This document shows positions 1 through 7,931 of a stretch of 37,300 nucleotides of DNA, in pieces. The translations under genes and the position numbers were made by a program. The stretch covers positions 1-37,300 of the IMG/VR virus record IMGVR_UViG_3300033149_002138; one strand, written 5' to 3'. Positions within the stretch are counted from its first letter, which is position 1. The number at the start of each line of letters is the position of its first letter. The notes below the pieces were generated by a model. It worked only from the letters and a program-made list of their open reading frames with translations. It ran no database searches and was not told the DNA's origin. The stretch is from a virus.

Positions 1-114
1 GATACTTGTAATATAGCTAATACAGGAACATTAGATGGTTATGAGGCATCTGATTTATTAGATGATACTGATACTAATGCCACAACAGAATGTGGTGATG
101 GAGAGTATTTAGAT
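1..114. repeat. Terminal direct repeat, left copy (contig closure)
   Basis: The first 114 bases are identical to the last 114 (37187-37300). The reading frame entering from the right end continues in phase here, so the two copies are best read as one sequence seen twice at the closure of a circular or terminally redundant genome. The repeat lies inside an adhesin gene made of repeated modules, so a real internal duplication that fooled the assembler is the main alternative. Confidence 0.9.
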
Positions 115-1464
115 GGAAGTGGAAATTGTTATGATTTCAATGATTCAGTTACAACATTAATAGAGACAAAATATTATAATGCAACGCAATCACAAATAAT
201 TGCAGGGAATATTGATGCTGGAACCCTGGAAGATACTAAACATTCAGATGGACAGTATGATGGAGTGACCTTTAATTTCTCAGAAGTTTCATCAACTCCA
301 GGCTTAGACTTGAGGATTAATTTTACTGGAATTGACGAATTTAATTCTGGTGTTATGAGATTCAAAACAAGCACTGGACTGAAGGGAGAATATCCTATAG
401 TGCAAATGTGGAATTATAATACAGGAAATTGGGAAGATTACCCTCCATTAGCAGAATCAATCACTTTCGCAACTATGACACAGCCAGTATTTAATGCAGA
501 TAATTATATTGATGGTGGGACAGCACAAATGAGAATATATAAAGCAACTAAAGGAAACACAGGCAATCATTATTATGTTGATTGGATAGCAATAGCCAAG
601 GGTGTTGGAGTTCCGAGTGGAGAGGAAATAGACCCCCACTCAATTCATAGAGACGGTAGTGTTTATTTAACAGATAATTGGGATGCTGGGGATTATAACA
701 TAACTGCTGAGAGTTTTATTGGAGATGGAAAATATTTAACAGGACTAACAAACCATACAGATGAAGTCTATAACACATGGGGAGAATGGTTCTATAATCA
801 GACTCAAGCAGTTTATGATTTATGGAATGGTATATGGAGCAGTTCTTATGACCCAACCAATATAGTTTTTAGTAATGGAACTAACTTACCGTCTACATGG
901 GATATAACAAACTATACAGCAGGTACAGATATATCTATTAGTGGACATGTAATTGCATATACAGGAACTGGAGGAGCAATGGACTACACTAATCTTGCTT
1001 TAACAAATCAATCAGAAGAATTTGAAAAAGATTTAAATATTTCTGGAAATCTTAGTGTTGGCACTGGAGATAACTTTTTAGATATATTCTTAAGTGAGGG
1101 TGATGTTATTTTCCAAACAGATTATGTTGCTAATTTCTCAAGTATTAGAATAAATGCAACTAATTGTGATACTATAGATACAGATTCTGAGGGAATGTTA
1201 ATTTGTGGAACTGATGAAACTGGTGCTAATGGAATGGATTATACTAACCTAGTTTTATCAAATGATTCTTCTACTTTGGCTCCTGAGTGGGATGTTACTA
1301 ATTATACTGCTGGTGATGGAAATTTAACAATAACAGGTCATATTATTTCATTAGTTTATACAGAACTTAAATCCTGGTTGGATAATTTATATCAGCCAAT
1401 AGGAGCTTATTTGACTTCAACTCAGTTGAATGCCTCTTATTTGAGAACAATTCACTTCATTTAG
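1..1464 (+). CDS. Secreted adhesin / fibre-like glycoprotein, 3' part (gene begins at 36344)
   Basis: This is the continuation of the gene that starts at 36344. The frame is open from base 1 and in phase with the right end, giving 768 residues in all on the closed molecule. A GTG at 265 is an internal codon, not the start. The protein is rich in Asn, Thr, Ser and Asp with many N-x-S/T sequons. It contains repeated segments: W-D-(I/V)-T-N-Y-T-A-G followed by an I-(S/T)-G-H-(V/I)-I motif occurs at about 898-957 and again at about 1288-1350, each paired with an M-D-Y-T-N-L segment. It has fibre/adhesin-like low-complexity character and is likely virion or cell-surface exposed. It stops at TAG 1462-1464, but sensible sequence continues in the next frame (1445-2203), so the gene looks frameshifted. 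Receptor binding is an inference from composition and position. Confidence 0.8.
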   Translation, partial: DTCNIANTGTLDGYEASDLLDDTDTNATTECGDGEYLDGSGNCYDFNDSVTTLIETKYYNATQSQIIAGNIDAGTLEDTKHSDGQYDGVTFNFSEVSSTPGLDLRINFTGIDEFNSGVMRFKTSTGLKGEYPIVQMWNYNTGNWEDYPPLAESITFATMTQPVFNADNYIDGGTAQMRIYKATKGNTGNHYYVDWIAIAKGVGVPSGEEIDPHSIHRDGSVYLTDNWDAGDYNITAESFIGDGKYLTGLTNHTDEVYNTWGEWFYNQTQAVYDLWNGIWSSSYDPTNIVFSNGTNLPSTWDITNYTAGTDISISGHVIAYTGTGGAMDYTNLALTNQSEEFEKDLNISGNLSVGTGDNFLDIFLSEGDVIFQTDYVANFSSIRINATNCDTIDTDSEGMLICGTDETGANGMDYTNLVLSNDSSTLAPEWDVTNYTAGDGNLTITGHIISLVYTELKSWLDNLYQPIGAYLTSTQLNASYLRTIHFI

Positions 1465-2203
1465 TGGAGAAGTCTCTGGAACCTATGATAATATTGTAAT
1501 AGATGATGATGCTTTGGATGACCAATACTATGATAGCGAGAGTGACTTGACTGGACTATTAGATGATAATTATGCAGATATTCAATGGGATTATAACCAA
1601 ACAACACCAGCAGAAACCTATGCAGATACAGAGGATGCAAAACAAGATGAGTGTTCAGAAATTACTGGATGTGTAGAGAATGCTGTAAGTTCAGCTGATT
1701 TGAATGCTACTTATATTGTAGATGCAGATTTAGATACTCTATCTGAATTGAACACACAAATAACAGATGCAACATTTTATGATGTATGTTCAGCAAATAA
1801 TGCAAGAGTGGGAACTGGATGCTCAGATGTTTTAACTGAAACAGAACTTGATAGTATATCAGAATTAAATACTCAGATAACAGATGCAACTATATTAGTT
1901 AGTGGAGGAACATTAACAAATACTAATCTATGTGTAGCAGATGGTACTGGAGGAGCAATTGATTGTAATATAGCTCAGACAACTTATTTAACAGAACTTA
2001 AGGATGACACATCACCACAGCTTGGAGGATATTTAGATACTAATGGGCAGAACATAGGTTCAACAACAGATGAGATAGAAAATATTTATCAGGCAACAAA
2101 CCAAAAATTATACCAGGGAGATGGACAGGAAGGAAGCTATTATTATAATGGAAGCTGTATATTGATTGGTATTTCAGGAGGATCTACTTTGGAGATATGC
2201 TGA
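1445..2203 (+). pseudogene. Frameshifted C-terminal part of the adhesin gene
   Basis: The +1 frame is open from 1445 to TGA 2201-2203 (252 codons) and continues the same kind of protein. Skipping one base near 1442 joins N-A-S-Y-L directly to E-Q-F-T-S-F-S-G-E-V. A segment W-D-Y-N-Q-T...D-E-C-S-E-I-T-G-C-V-E-N-A at about 1587-1682 matches one in the 5' part of the gene at about 36966-37075. Two copies of L-S-E-L-N-T-Q-I-T-D-A-T lie at about 1741-1776 and 1858-1893. The first ATG in this frame is at 1514, with no clear ribosome-binding site before it, so independent translation is less likely than a broken or frameshifted reading of one long gene (about 1,020 residues). A base-calling error, a true mutation and programmed +1 frameshifting cannot be told apart here. 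Confidence 0.65.
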
Positions 2204-3366
2204 TGAACAATAAAATAAAATTGATTATGGTATTAGGAGTGATATGTTTGTTAGTTGGGATTATCTCTATAGAAACAATAAGAGCAAGTCCTGGCTGGCC
2301 TGACACGGATTTTACTAAATGTACGGATTTTACTAAATGTAAGGATATAACAATAACTAATGTCGGAGATTCAACTTTAACAGATTTTCCAGTTTATGTT
2401 AATGTAACCAAGGATGATGATATGCAATCTGATTATGATGATTTGAGATTTTATAGTGCTGGTTGTGGTGATGGTGGAAGTTTGTTAGCTTATGAAATAG
2501 AAAACTATACAGATATTAAAGCAGATATTTGGGTAAAAACAACTTTATCTCCTGGAGATAATGTAATTTCTGTTTATTATGGAAATGCAGGAGCAAGTTC
2601 TGGAGAAAATCCAACTGGTTATAAAATGGTTCAACACATGGATGATTTGACTACTTCTACAATAGAAGACAGCACACAATATAATAATGATGGAACAAAG
2701 AAAGGAGCAAATGAACCTATAGAAACAACAGATGGGAAGATAGATTCTGCTCAAGATTTTGATGGGGTGAATGACTGGATTGAACACCCCCCAGGAATGT
2801 GCATTGACCCAGTAACCTTTTCTTGCTGGCTTAACTTCTCAAGTTCTGGAACACTTGTTCCATTCATAGATAAACAGTACTGGAATAGCGACGCTGGGAT
2901 GTATCTTGTTTTTATAGATGGAAGGCTCTATATCAGGGGTTCTGGTGGGACAGCGGCTATACTTACCCCAAAATTTAATGATGGTGAATGGGTAAAACTC
3001 GATATAGTTTTGGATGGCACGGTTGCACAGGTATACAAAAACGGACAGGCAACTAAGATGGATTCTTCGACCATTGAGGCTGTAAAAGAAAGCACATACC
3101 CCAGCTTGGTCGGAATTTACAGCGATAAAATTCAATATCCTTTTCTCGGACTTATTGACGAAGTCCGCATCTCAAACACATCAAGAACAGCAGACTGGAT
3201 AAATCAATCTTATACAGTTGTTCAATGGCAGAATGAATACTTGACTTTCGGAAGCGAGGAAACTTATTCACCACCACCTGTAGCTGAATTTATTCCAACA
3301 TTACAATTAAAAGAAGGAAGCCATTTAAAATTTGAAACTGATGGGAGGATGATATTAAAATCATGA
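2203..3366 (+). CDS. Secreted DUF2341/LamG-like lectin-fold protein
   Basis: The ATG at 2203 overlaps the previous stop (TGATG); an ATG two codons earlier (2197) is in the same frame. The first about 28 residues are a signal peptide (basic start, then a run of V/L/I ending near I-R-A). Residues about 40-140 resemble the DUF2341 beta-sandwich (D-F-P-V-Y-V-N-V...D-L-R-F-Y...V-Y-Y-G-N-A). Residues about 145-345 are a LamG/concanavalin-like jelly roll (D-F-D-G-V-N-D-W-I...I-D-E-V-R-I-S-N-T-S-R-T-A-D-W-I). Such pairs bind glycans in archaeal and bacterial surface proteins. The middle part (about 2760-3200) is visibly richer in G+C and uses CGC and CTC, unlike its surroundings, which suggests module acquisition. 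It is probably a virion or cell-surface carbohydrate-binding protein. Confidence 0.8.
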   Translation: MNNKIKLIMVLGVICLLVGIISIETIRASPGWPDTDFTKCTDFTKCKDITITNVGDSTLTDFPVYVNVTKDDDMQSDYDDLRFYSAGCGDGGSLLAYEIENYTDIKADIWVKTTLSPGDNVISVYYGNAGASSGENPTGYKMVQHMDDLTTSTIEDSTQYNNDGTKKGANEPIETTDGKIDSAQDFDGVNDWIEHPPGMCIDPVTFSCWLNFSSSGTLVPFIDKQYWNSDAGMYLVFIDGRLYIRGSGGTAAILTPKFNDGEWVKLDIVLDGTVAQVYKNGQATKMDSSTIEAVKESTYPSLVGIYSDKIQYPFLGLIDEVRISNTSRTADWINQSYTVVQWQNEYLTFGSEETYSPPPVAEFIPTLQLKEGSHLKFETDGRMILKS

Positions 3367-4688
3367 AATGGTATTATTTAATAATAATAGGAATGATTGT
3401 AATGATGTTAGCTGGATGTGAAGTTGGATGTGAAAGAGAATCAGAAGTTGTTAGGAAAGAGATGGAGAAAGCTAAAGATGTTTCTATTGATTATAAAGAT
3501 GATAATATAACTATTGAATTTAAAAAAGATGGAATAATTATGGGACAAATGACATTAAAATCACATAAAACTTATGATGAAATTAGAAAAGTTACAACTG
3601 GAAAAAATAAGACTGTTGTTTGGTATGAATTTTCAGATTTTAAAGATATTAAAAGAGATGCTTTAAAAGAAGTTGAATTTATTGATATGAGAAAAATGAT
3701 AGAAAATAAGACTTATACTGAGATGTTCAAAGGTGATATTGAATTGATGGATGAATCTAAAATATTAATTCCAAATCCAAATTATTTATTACCTATAGAA
3801 AAAGATTATTCCTTTGTTTATTTAGATGAAAAAGGAAATTGGATTCCCTATAATTCTTTTGATATTCCAAAAAAAAATATAATTATTGGTGTTCAAACTA
3901 ATTTAGGATGGGGTGAATTTCTGGATGTTAGATTTAATGTTTTTGGAAATAAATTAGACAGACATGCCGTAGTTTTAGGAACAAATGCAGGATTTGTTAC
4001 AGAAGCACCAACAGAAGACCCTGGCGGATTAAGTGAAGCCAATATAAATGAGATAGCTTATGCTGTGAAAGATGTAGCTCCTGTAGGAGCAGTTAAAATA
4101 ATAGAAATAGGATGGTATTGTAGTCTGTCTGCTGGAGTAGCAGATACAACAGTGGGAATTTATACTCATAATATAAGTGATGATGAACCAGAAGAACTTT
4201 TAGGTTCAGCTACTTTGTCGACAGGAGGCGCAGAAGGATGGAAAGTAGCTACAGGGTTAGACATCCCAATTACACCTGGAAACACTTATTGGATAGCAGC
4301 GCAATGTGATGATGCAACCCCAGAAAATACAGTAGATTTTTCCATGGCTACAGCAAGAATCGCATATAAATCCGGACAAACAGATTTAACTAATCCTTGG
4401 GGAACAACAGACTCATTCTATACAAATATCATAGTTGCAATTTATGCAGTTGTTGAAATAGCAGTAGACACCTGCACTTACCCAGGCTCAGGAGACTGGA
4501 ATGTAGAATGCTCTGATAATTGCACAATAAGCTCACCAGTAACAGGAGATGGTTCTAATCTAAACATAGGAGGAAGTCCAGGAACATTTAATGTTGGTGC
4601 AGAAATAGATAATTTTAATGTTATCCATATCAGTGATGATTGTGTTGTTACATGCCAAGGAGCAGGAAATTGTTTAATAGGGAGGTAA
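3363..4688 (+). CDS. Lipoprotein-like secreted surface protein
   Basis: The ATG overlaps the stop of the preceding gene (ATGA). Residues 1-19 form a lipoprotein signal with lipobox L-A-G-C (Cys19). Residues about 30-200 are a charged, Lys/Asp/Glu/Ile-rich domain I do not recognise. Residues about 205-370 look like a beta-sandwich carrying A-V-K-D-V-A-P-V-G and P-G-N-T-Y-W-I-A motifs, as in phage and surface carbohydrate-binding domains. The last about 70 residues are Cys-rich (C-T-Y-P-G-S-G-D-W-N-V-E-C-S-D-N-C-T-I). I recall this type from surface proteins of DPANN archaea. The base composition shifts from A-rich codons before about 3960 to more mixed codons after it, so the gene may be a fusion. 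Function unknown; adhesion or host-surface modification is inferred. Confidence 0.75.
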   Translation: MKWYYLIIIGMIVMMLAGCEVGCERESEVVRKEMEKAKDVSIDYKDDNITIEFKKDGIIMGQMTLKSHKTYDEIRKVTTGKNKTVVWYEFSDFKDIKRDALKEVEFIDMRKMIENKTYTEMFKGDIELMDESKILIPNPNYLLPIEKDYSFVYLDEKGNWIPYNSFDIPKKNIIIGVQTNLGWGEFLDVRFNVFGNKLDRHAVVLGTNAGFVTEAPTEDPGGLSEANINEIAYAVKDVAPVGAVKIIEIGWYCSLSAGVADTTVGIYTHNISDDEPEELLGSATLSTGGAEGWKVATGLDIPITPGNTYWIAAQCDDATPENTVDFSMATARIAYKSGQTDLTNPWGTTDSFYTNIIVAIYAVVEIAVDTCTYPGSGDWNVECSDNCTISSPVTGDGSNLNIGGSPGTFNVGAEIDNFNVIHISDDCVVTCQGAGNCLIGR

Positions 4689-4690
4689 GA

Positions 4691-4939
4691 ATGAAACATA
4701 AAAATAAAGGAATAGTAAATAAATATACTGTAGGGATAGGGATTGTTATTATCCTAATTATTCTATCAGTAATATTTGTACCAAAAGGATTAGACGCACT
4801 TAAAACAAAATACAGAGTAGAGGGATATAATATTTGTATTAATAATGTTGTTACAGGGATTATGAAAGATATTAATGAAAAAGGATATACTGAATTAAGA
4901 GTTGGTGATCAAGTAATAAAATTAGGAGTAATTGAATAA
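4691..4939 (+). CDS. Small single-pass membrane protein
   Basis: The start is chosen at ATG 4691, preceded by a good GGGAGG site at 4680-4685. An upstream extension to 4640 would overlap the previous gene needlessly. The 82-residue protein has a basic N-terminus (M-K-H-K-N-K) and one hydrophobic segment (about residues 13-31, V-G-I-G-I-V-I-I-L-I-I-L-S-V-I-F-V), then a soluble tail of about 50 residues. That order fits an N-terminal anchor or uncleaved signal. It sits between the surface-protein genes and the tail-completion gene, whose ATG overlaps its stop. No family recognised. Confidence 0.7.
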   Translation: MKHKNKGIVNKYTVGIGIVIILIILSVIFVPKGLDALKTKYRVEGYNICINNVVTGIMKDINEKGYTELRVGDQVIKLGVIE

Positions 4940-5280
4940 TGCCATCAGCTATAACTGTTAAAGTGGATCTAAAAGGATTGAATGTATTAGAGCCAAAAGT
5001 AAGAGGAGCAATAGGGAAGGGATTGGATAAGACTGGGAGAGATATTGAAAGAGATGCTAAAATTATGGCTCCAGTAGATACGGGAAGATTAAGAGCTTCA
5101 ATTTCACCGACAAGAAAAGGATTTATTTTAAGGGTTATAGCAAATGTTCATTATGCAATTTATCAGGAATTAGGAACCAGATTTATGAGGGGAAGACATT
5201 ACATGAAGAAAGCATTAGAAAAGAATATTTCTAAGATACCAAGAAACATAGTAAATGAAATAAGGAGAGTGTTGAGATAA
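4939..5280 (+). CDS. HK97 gp10-like tail completion / neck protein
   Basis: This 113-residue protein overlaps both neighbours by one base (TAATG on both sides), so it is part of a tightly coupled tail operon. The pattern is that of the HK97-gp10 family: an N-terminal strand (I-T-V-K-V-D-L-K-G-L), a helix of alternating charged residues, the hallmark A-P-V-D-T-G-R-L-R-A-S-I at about residues 46-57, then V-H-Y-A-I-Y-Q-E-L-G-T and a Lys-rich C-terminal helix. Members act at the head-tail junction during tail completion. The length is usual for the family and the downstream tail terminator and tube genes support the call. Confidence 0.88.
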   Translation: MPSAITVKVDLKGLNVLEPKVRGAIGKGLDKTGRDIERDAKIMAPVDTGRLRASISPTRKGFILRVIANVHYAIYQELGTRFMRGRHYMKKALEKNISKIPRNIVNEIRRVLR

Positions 5281-6089
5281 TGCCACAGAATCCATTAATA
5301 GTTGCTGGAAAAGTATATGATGAGGACAGCAATCCAATACAGGGAGCTGTTGTTTATGTTTATAATAAAACATTGGATGAAGTCAGGAGTGGTTATGATG
5401 AAAAATTTACAGAGCTTACAACAAATTCTGCTGGTGAGTATCAGTGCAATTTAGCTAACTTCGACGGAGAATGGAATAATGATGATGAGATGTGGGTCAG
5501 TGCATTCTATCTGGATAGGGCACAATCATTAACATTTAAATTAACGGGATCTTCAGTCAGCGACAAGGATTTGACTTTAAAGAATCTGGAGCCTGCTGTT
5601 GCTATTCAGAAGCTGTTGAGGGCTAAATTAGATAATCCTAATTCAGACAGAACAGCAACACAATTAGTTAAACTGAAATACAATAAGAATGTTTTATCAA
5701 AAGATGATTATCCTATTATAGAGATTGTTGATATAGACGAAGATTCGGCACTGGCAGGGATTAGTTCTGATAGAGCAGAAGAGAGAACCCATCGATTGTT
5801 GATTACAATCCATGTATGGGCCAAATATAAGGATGAACAGATCCTTACAATTAATGGAGTCAATTATGAGGGAACCAAATTAAGAGATTATTTGGCCAGA
5901 AAGATAACTGATGCTTTGAGAAAAGAATTTTATCGAAAGCCTGATTATACAAAGGATGCTGTTATCCACAAGTTTTATGATTATACAAAAGAGAGAATGG
6001 AATCCATGCCCTATGATGATGAGGCTGATGAGGGGGTTATGGATAAGGAGATTGAGATTACTTTCAAAAGTATTAATCAAGAAATATAA
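5280..6089 (+). CDS. Tail terminator with N-terminal Ig-like domain
   Basis: 269 residues, starting at an ATG overlapping the gp10-like stop. Residues about 5-105 form an Ig-like domain of carboxypeptidase-regulatory type (V-A-G-K-V-Y-D...I-Q-G-A-V-V-Y-V...T-T-N-S-A-G-E-Y-Q-C-N-L-A-N-F). It is nearly identical in its core to the N-terminus of the 35380 protein. Residues about 110-265 are an alpha/beta domain with L-V-K-L-K-Y, E-I-V-D-I-D, H-R-L-L-I-T-I-H-V-W and a last strand K-E-I-E-I-T-F-K-S. Size and position between the gp10-like and tail-tube genes are those of a tail terminator (minor tail U-type) protein. The terminator role is inferred from synteny and fold pattern. The N-terminal fusion is unusual and would place an Ig ring at the neck. 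Confidence 0.75.
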   Translation: MPQNPLIVAGKVYDEDSNPIQGAVVYVYNKTLDEVRSGYDEKFTELTTNSAGEYQCNLANFDGEWNNDDEMWVSAFYLDRAQSLTFKLTGSSVSDKDLTLKNLEPAVAIQKLLRAKLDNPNSDRTATQLVKLKYNKNVLSKDDYPIIEIVDIDEDSALAGISSDRAEERTHRLLITIHVWAKYKDEQILTINGVNYEGTKLRDYLARKITDALRKEFYRKPDYTKDAVIHKFYDYTKERMESMPYDDEADEGVMDKEIEITFKSINQEI

Positions 6090-6104
6090 TTATGGAGGTT
6101 TAAG

Positions 6105-6314
6105 ATGGTAGAAGAAAAACTAACAAAGCTAACATACATAGGAGAGAATCCTCTAAAGTTTTACATTATTAAAACCAGAAGGACAGTGACTGTAAAGAAA
6201 GGAGATGTTATCTCTGTCAATAAAGAGGAGCTGGCAGAGATCAAGAAGGCTAGATTCAGGAATTTCATCAAGGAATTGAAAGAATCTAAGCAGGTAAAGG
6301 GAGGTGAAGAGTAA
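6105..6314 (+). CDS. Small basic protein between tail terminator and tail tube
   Basis: 69 residues preceded by GGAGG at 6094-6098. The 20-base leader ATATAATTATGGAGGTTTAA is repeated exactly before the gene at 17295. The protein has a beta-rich N-terminal half (L-T-Y-I-G-E-N-P-L-K-F-Y-I) and a V-K-K-G-D-V-I-S-V-N-K-E-E-L segment, then a basic helix. Small proteins with such K-G-D/V-S...E-x-L patterns often accompany capsid or tail genes. No family can be named with confidence. Its stop overlaps the tail-tube start, so the two are probably co-translated. Confidence 0.7.
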   Translation: MVEEKLTKLTYIGENPLKFYIIKTRRTVTVKKGDVISVNKEELAEIKKARFRNFIKELKESKQVKGGEE

Positions 6315-7393
6315 TGGCAGATATAACATTTTTCAGGGGAGAGGAAGTTTTAGTGGAATATGGATTTCAGGGAGTGAGCATAGACAAGACAGAAGTTTCA
6401 ACTGCTGTGACCCCAACAGAAGCACTTAGATATACCCAGAGTTTGGTAGTTAGAGCTAATGAGAATGTAACTAGAAACAAATTCATAGGTGCTGGTGGTG
6501 GAAGAAATTCTACTGTTGATTTGAAAGGAATACATGAATCAAGCGCAACATGGAGTTTCTGGATAGCAAAGGATATGGGTCAGGCAGATGCACAGGAAGG
6601 ATATTTATTGAAGGCGCCGATAGACAGCACAGATACAGATTCAAGTAATCTTTACACAATTCCAGACACGGCAGATGAGTATGGTGATGATGATTTGTTA
6701 GTATTCACTTTAGAGGCAGGATGGAATAAACCAGGCAACCTGATTCCTTTGAGATTAACTGGATGTATAGTGAACACCATGACATTCCATGCAGAAGAGG
6801 GAACTAATTGCTTGTGGACCTATGATATCTTAGCAGTAAAGACAGAATCTATGGACACCACAGGGTTTGGTGGTGGATCAGTATCAGAATCCACCGAGGA
6901 GCCATTTAGATGGGGAGATGTATTGGTTGAATATGGAGATGCGGGAAATGTCGCAACATTAGATGGTATTGAGATGATTGAATTTATAATAAATAATAAT
7001 GTGACACCAGTAAGAGATTTGGCCAATTCAACAGGAACAAGATTTCCAACAATGTATGAGCTTGGGAGTAGAGATATAAATGGAACAATGAGAATCAAGA
7101 TGACTACTGCTACAGAAAACGGACAGGATTTATGGGAAGACTTGTTTGGAGATACATCAGATCCAGCACCAAAAGAAACAATTATACCAAAGGATATTGC
7201 AATAACTCTGTATGTTGATGGAACTTATTATGTAAAATATGTATTGCATGATGTAGTTATTGGAGAATTGGCACCTGAATTTACTGGAAGTGGAATAAGC
7301 AGGATAGTGGTTCCATTTACTGCACAGGCATGTGTATTAACTATGAAGATGAATGCTTCAGCTACAGAGCCTGCAAATTGGGCTGAATCGTAA
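6314..7393 (+). CDS. Major tail tube protein, internally duplicated
   Basis: 359 residues. Two halves begin with the same motif, E-V-L-V-E-Y-G at residues 11-17 and D-V-L-V-E-Y-G at residues 202-208. Each is followed by a beta-rich domain with a strand-loop-strand pattern (N-S-T-V-D-L-K-G...; R-D-I-N-G-T-M-R-I-K-M...). This fits a tail tube protein with two tandem tube domains, as known for some long-tailed viruses such as T5 (pb6), in which trimers make pseudo-hexameric rings. The position directly before the frameshifting chaperone and tape measure gene is standard. Assignment rests on position, length and the duplication. Confidence 0.8.
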   Translation: MADITFFRGEEVLVEYGFQGVSIDKTEVSTAVTPTEALRYTQSLVVRANENVTRNKFIGAGGGRNSTVDLKGIHESSATWSFWIAKDMGQADAQEGYLLKAPIDSTDTDSSNLYTIPDTADEYGDDDLLVFTLEAGWNKPGNLIPLRLTGCIVNTMTFHAEEGTNCLWTYDILAVKTESMDTTGFGGGSVSESTEEPFRWGDVLVEYGDAGNVATLDGIEMIEFIINNNVTPVRDLANSTGTRFPTMYELGSRDINGTMRIKMTTATENGQDLWEDLFGDTSDPAPKETIIPKDIAITLYVDGTYYVKYVLHDVVIGELAPEFTGSGISRIVVPFTAQACVLTMKMNASATEPANWAES

Positions 7394-7424
7394 AAATAAG
7401 GAGAGAATTCCTTAGGAGGATAAA

Positions 7425-7739
7425 ATGAATCCAAGAGATTGGGTTGAAATAGAAGTGGCTGGACTAAGATTTAGAACAAGAAGGGAGAGAACTCTCTTGG
7501 CAGACAGCATTATTGAAAAGGTATTTAGCAAGGGACAGGGACTTGGAGCAAGTGACATAATTAAGGCAGATTGTGAGATATTTGATATGGGATCTAAAGA
7601 ATGGAGGCCCGTATTGGATAGTGATTTAGAGAAGATTGGCAGATATGAGGGAAGAGAAATACTATACAATAAGATTATAGAACTTAGGAAGGCTGAGAAG
7701 GATTTTCGGAAAGTCCAGCAGAAGAAGCAAAAAGGCTAG
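7425..7739 (+). CDS. Tail assembly chaperone, short form (gpG-like)
   Basis: 104 residues with a strong AGGAGG site at 7413-7418. The small, mainly helical protein lies between the tube and tape measure genes and ends in a Gln/Lys-rich stretch (K-V-Q-Q-K-K-Q-K-G). This is where tailed viruses encode the tail assembly chaperone made in two lengths by ribosomal frameshifting. A short A-run (7729-7733) sits just before the TAG at 7737-7739, and the -1 frame stays open beyond it to 7930. Sequence similarity to a named family is not visible; the call rests on synteny and the frameshift arrangement. Confidence 0.75.
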   Translation: MNPRDWVEIEVAGLRFRTRRERTLLADSIIEKVFSKGQGLGASDIIKADCEIFDMGSKEWRPVLDSDLEKIGRYEGREILYNKIIELRKAEKDFRKVQQKKQKG

Positions 7740-7930
7740 AATGGTTTTACAAAGATTATCTAGCTGAGACTTATGGCTGGACTTTGGAATATATTGAATC
7801 ATTACCCAAAAGAACAATTAAGATATTATTGGAGAGGAGAAAATTGAACAATCAAATAAGAGAAGAAAATGCTAAAATAAAAGAGCAAGAGATCATAACT
7901 AAAGCTACATCAAGGAGGATGTTAAAATAA
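7727..7930 (+). CDS. Tail chaperone -1 frameshift extension (gpGT-like)
   Basis: In the -1 frame the sequence is open from 7697 to TAA 7928-7930. It reads E-A-K-R-L-E-W-F-Y-K-D-Y-L-A-E-T-Y-G-W-T-L-E-Y-I..., a sensible helical protein without its own start codon or ribosome-binding site. Slippage on G-CAA-AAA at 7727-7733 would give a fusion of about 168 residues starting at 7425. Only the second (AAA) codon re-pairs perfectly after the slip, so the exact site is uncertain. The tape measure ATG follows one base after the stop. This matches the gpG/gpGT arrangement of siphoviruses. Confidence 0.7.
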   Translation, partial: AKRLEWFYKDYLAETYGWTLEYIESLPKRTIKILLERRKLNNQIREENAKIKEQEIITKATSRRMLK

Positions 7931-7931
7931 A

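Noticed and set aside
7401-7418. Small hairpin AAGGA...TCCTT before the tail chaperone gene
   Set aside because: Only five pairs and next to an AGGAGG site; likely chance.
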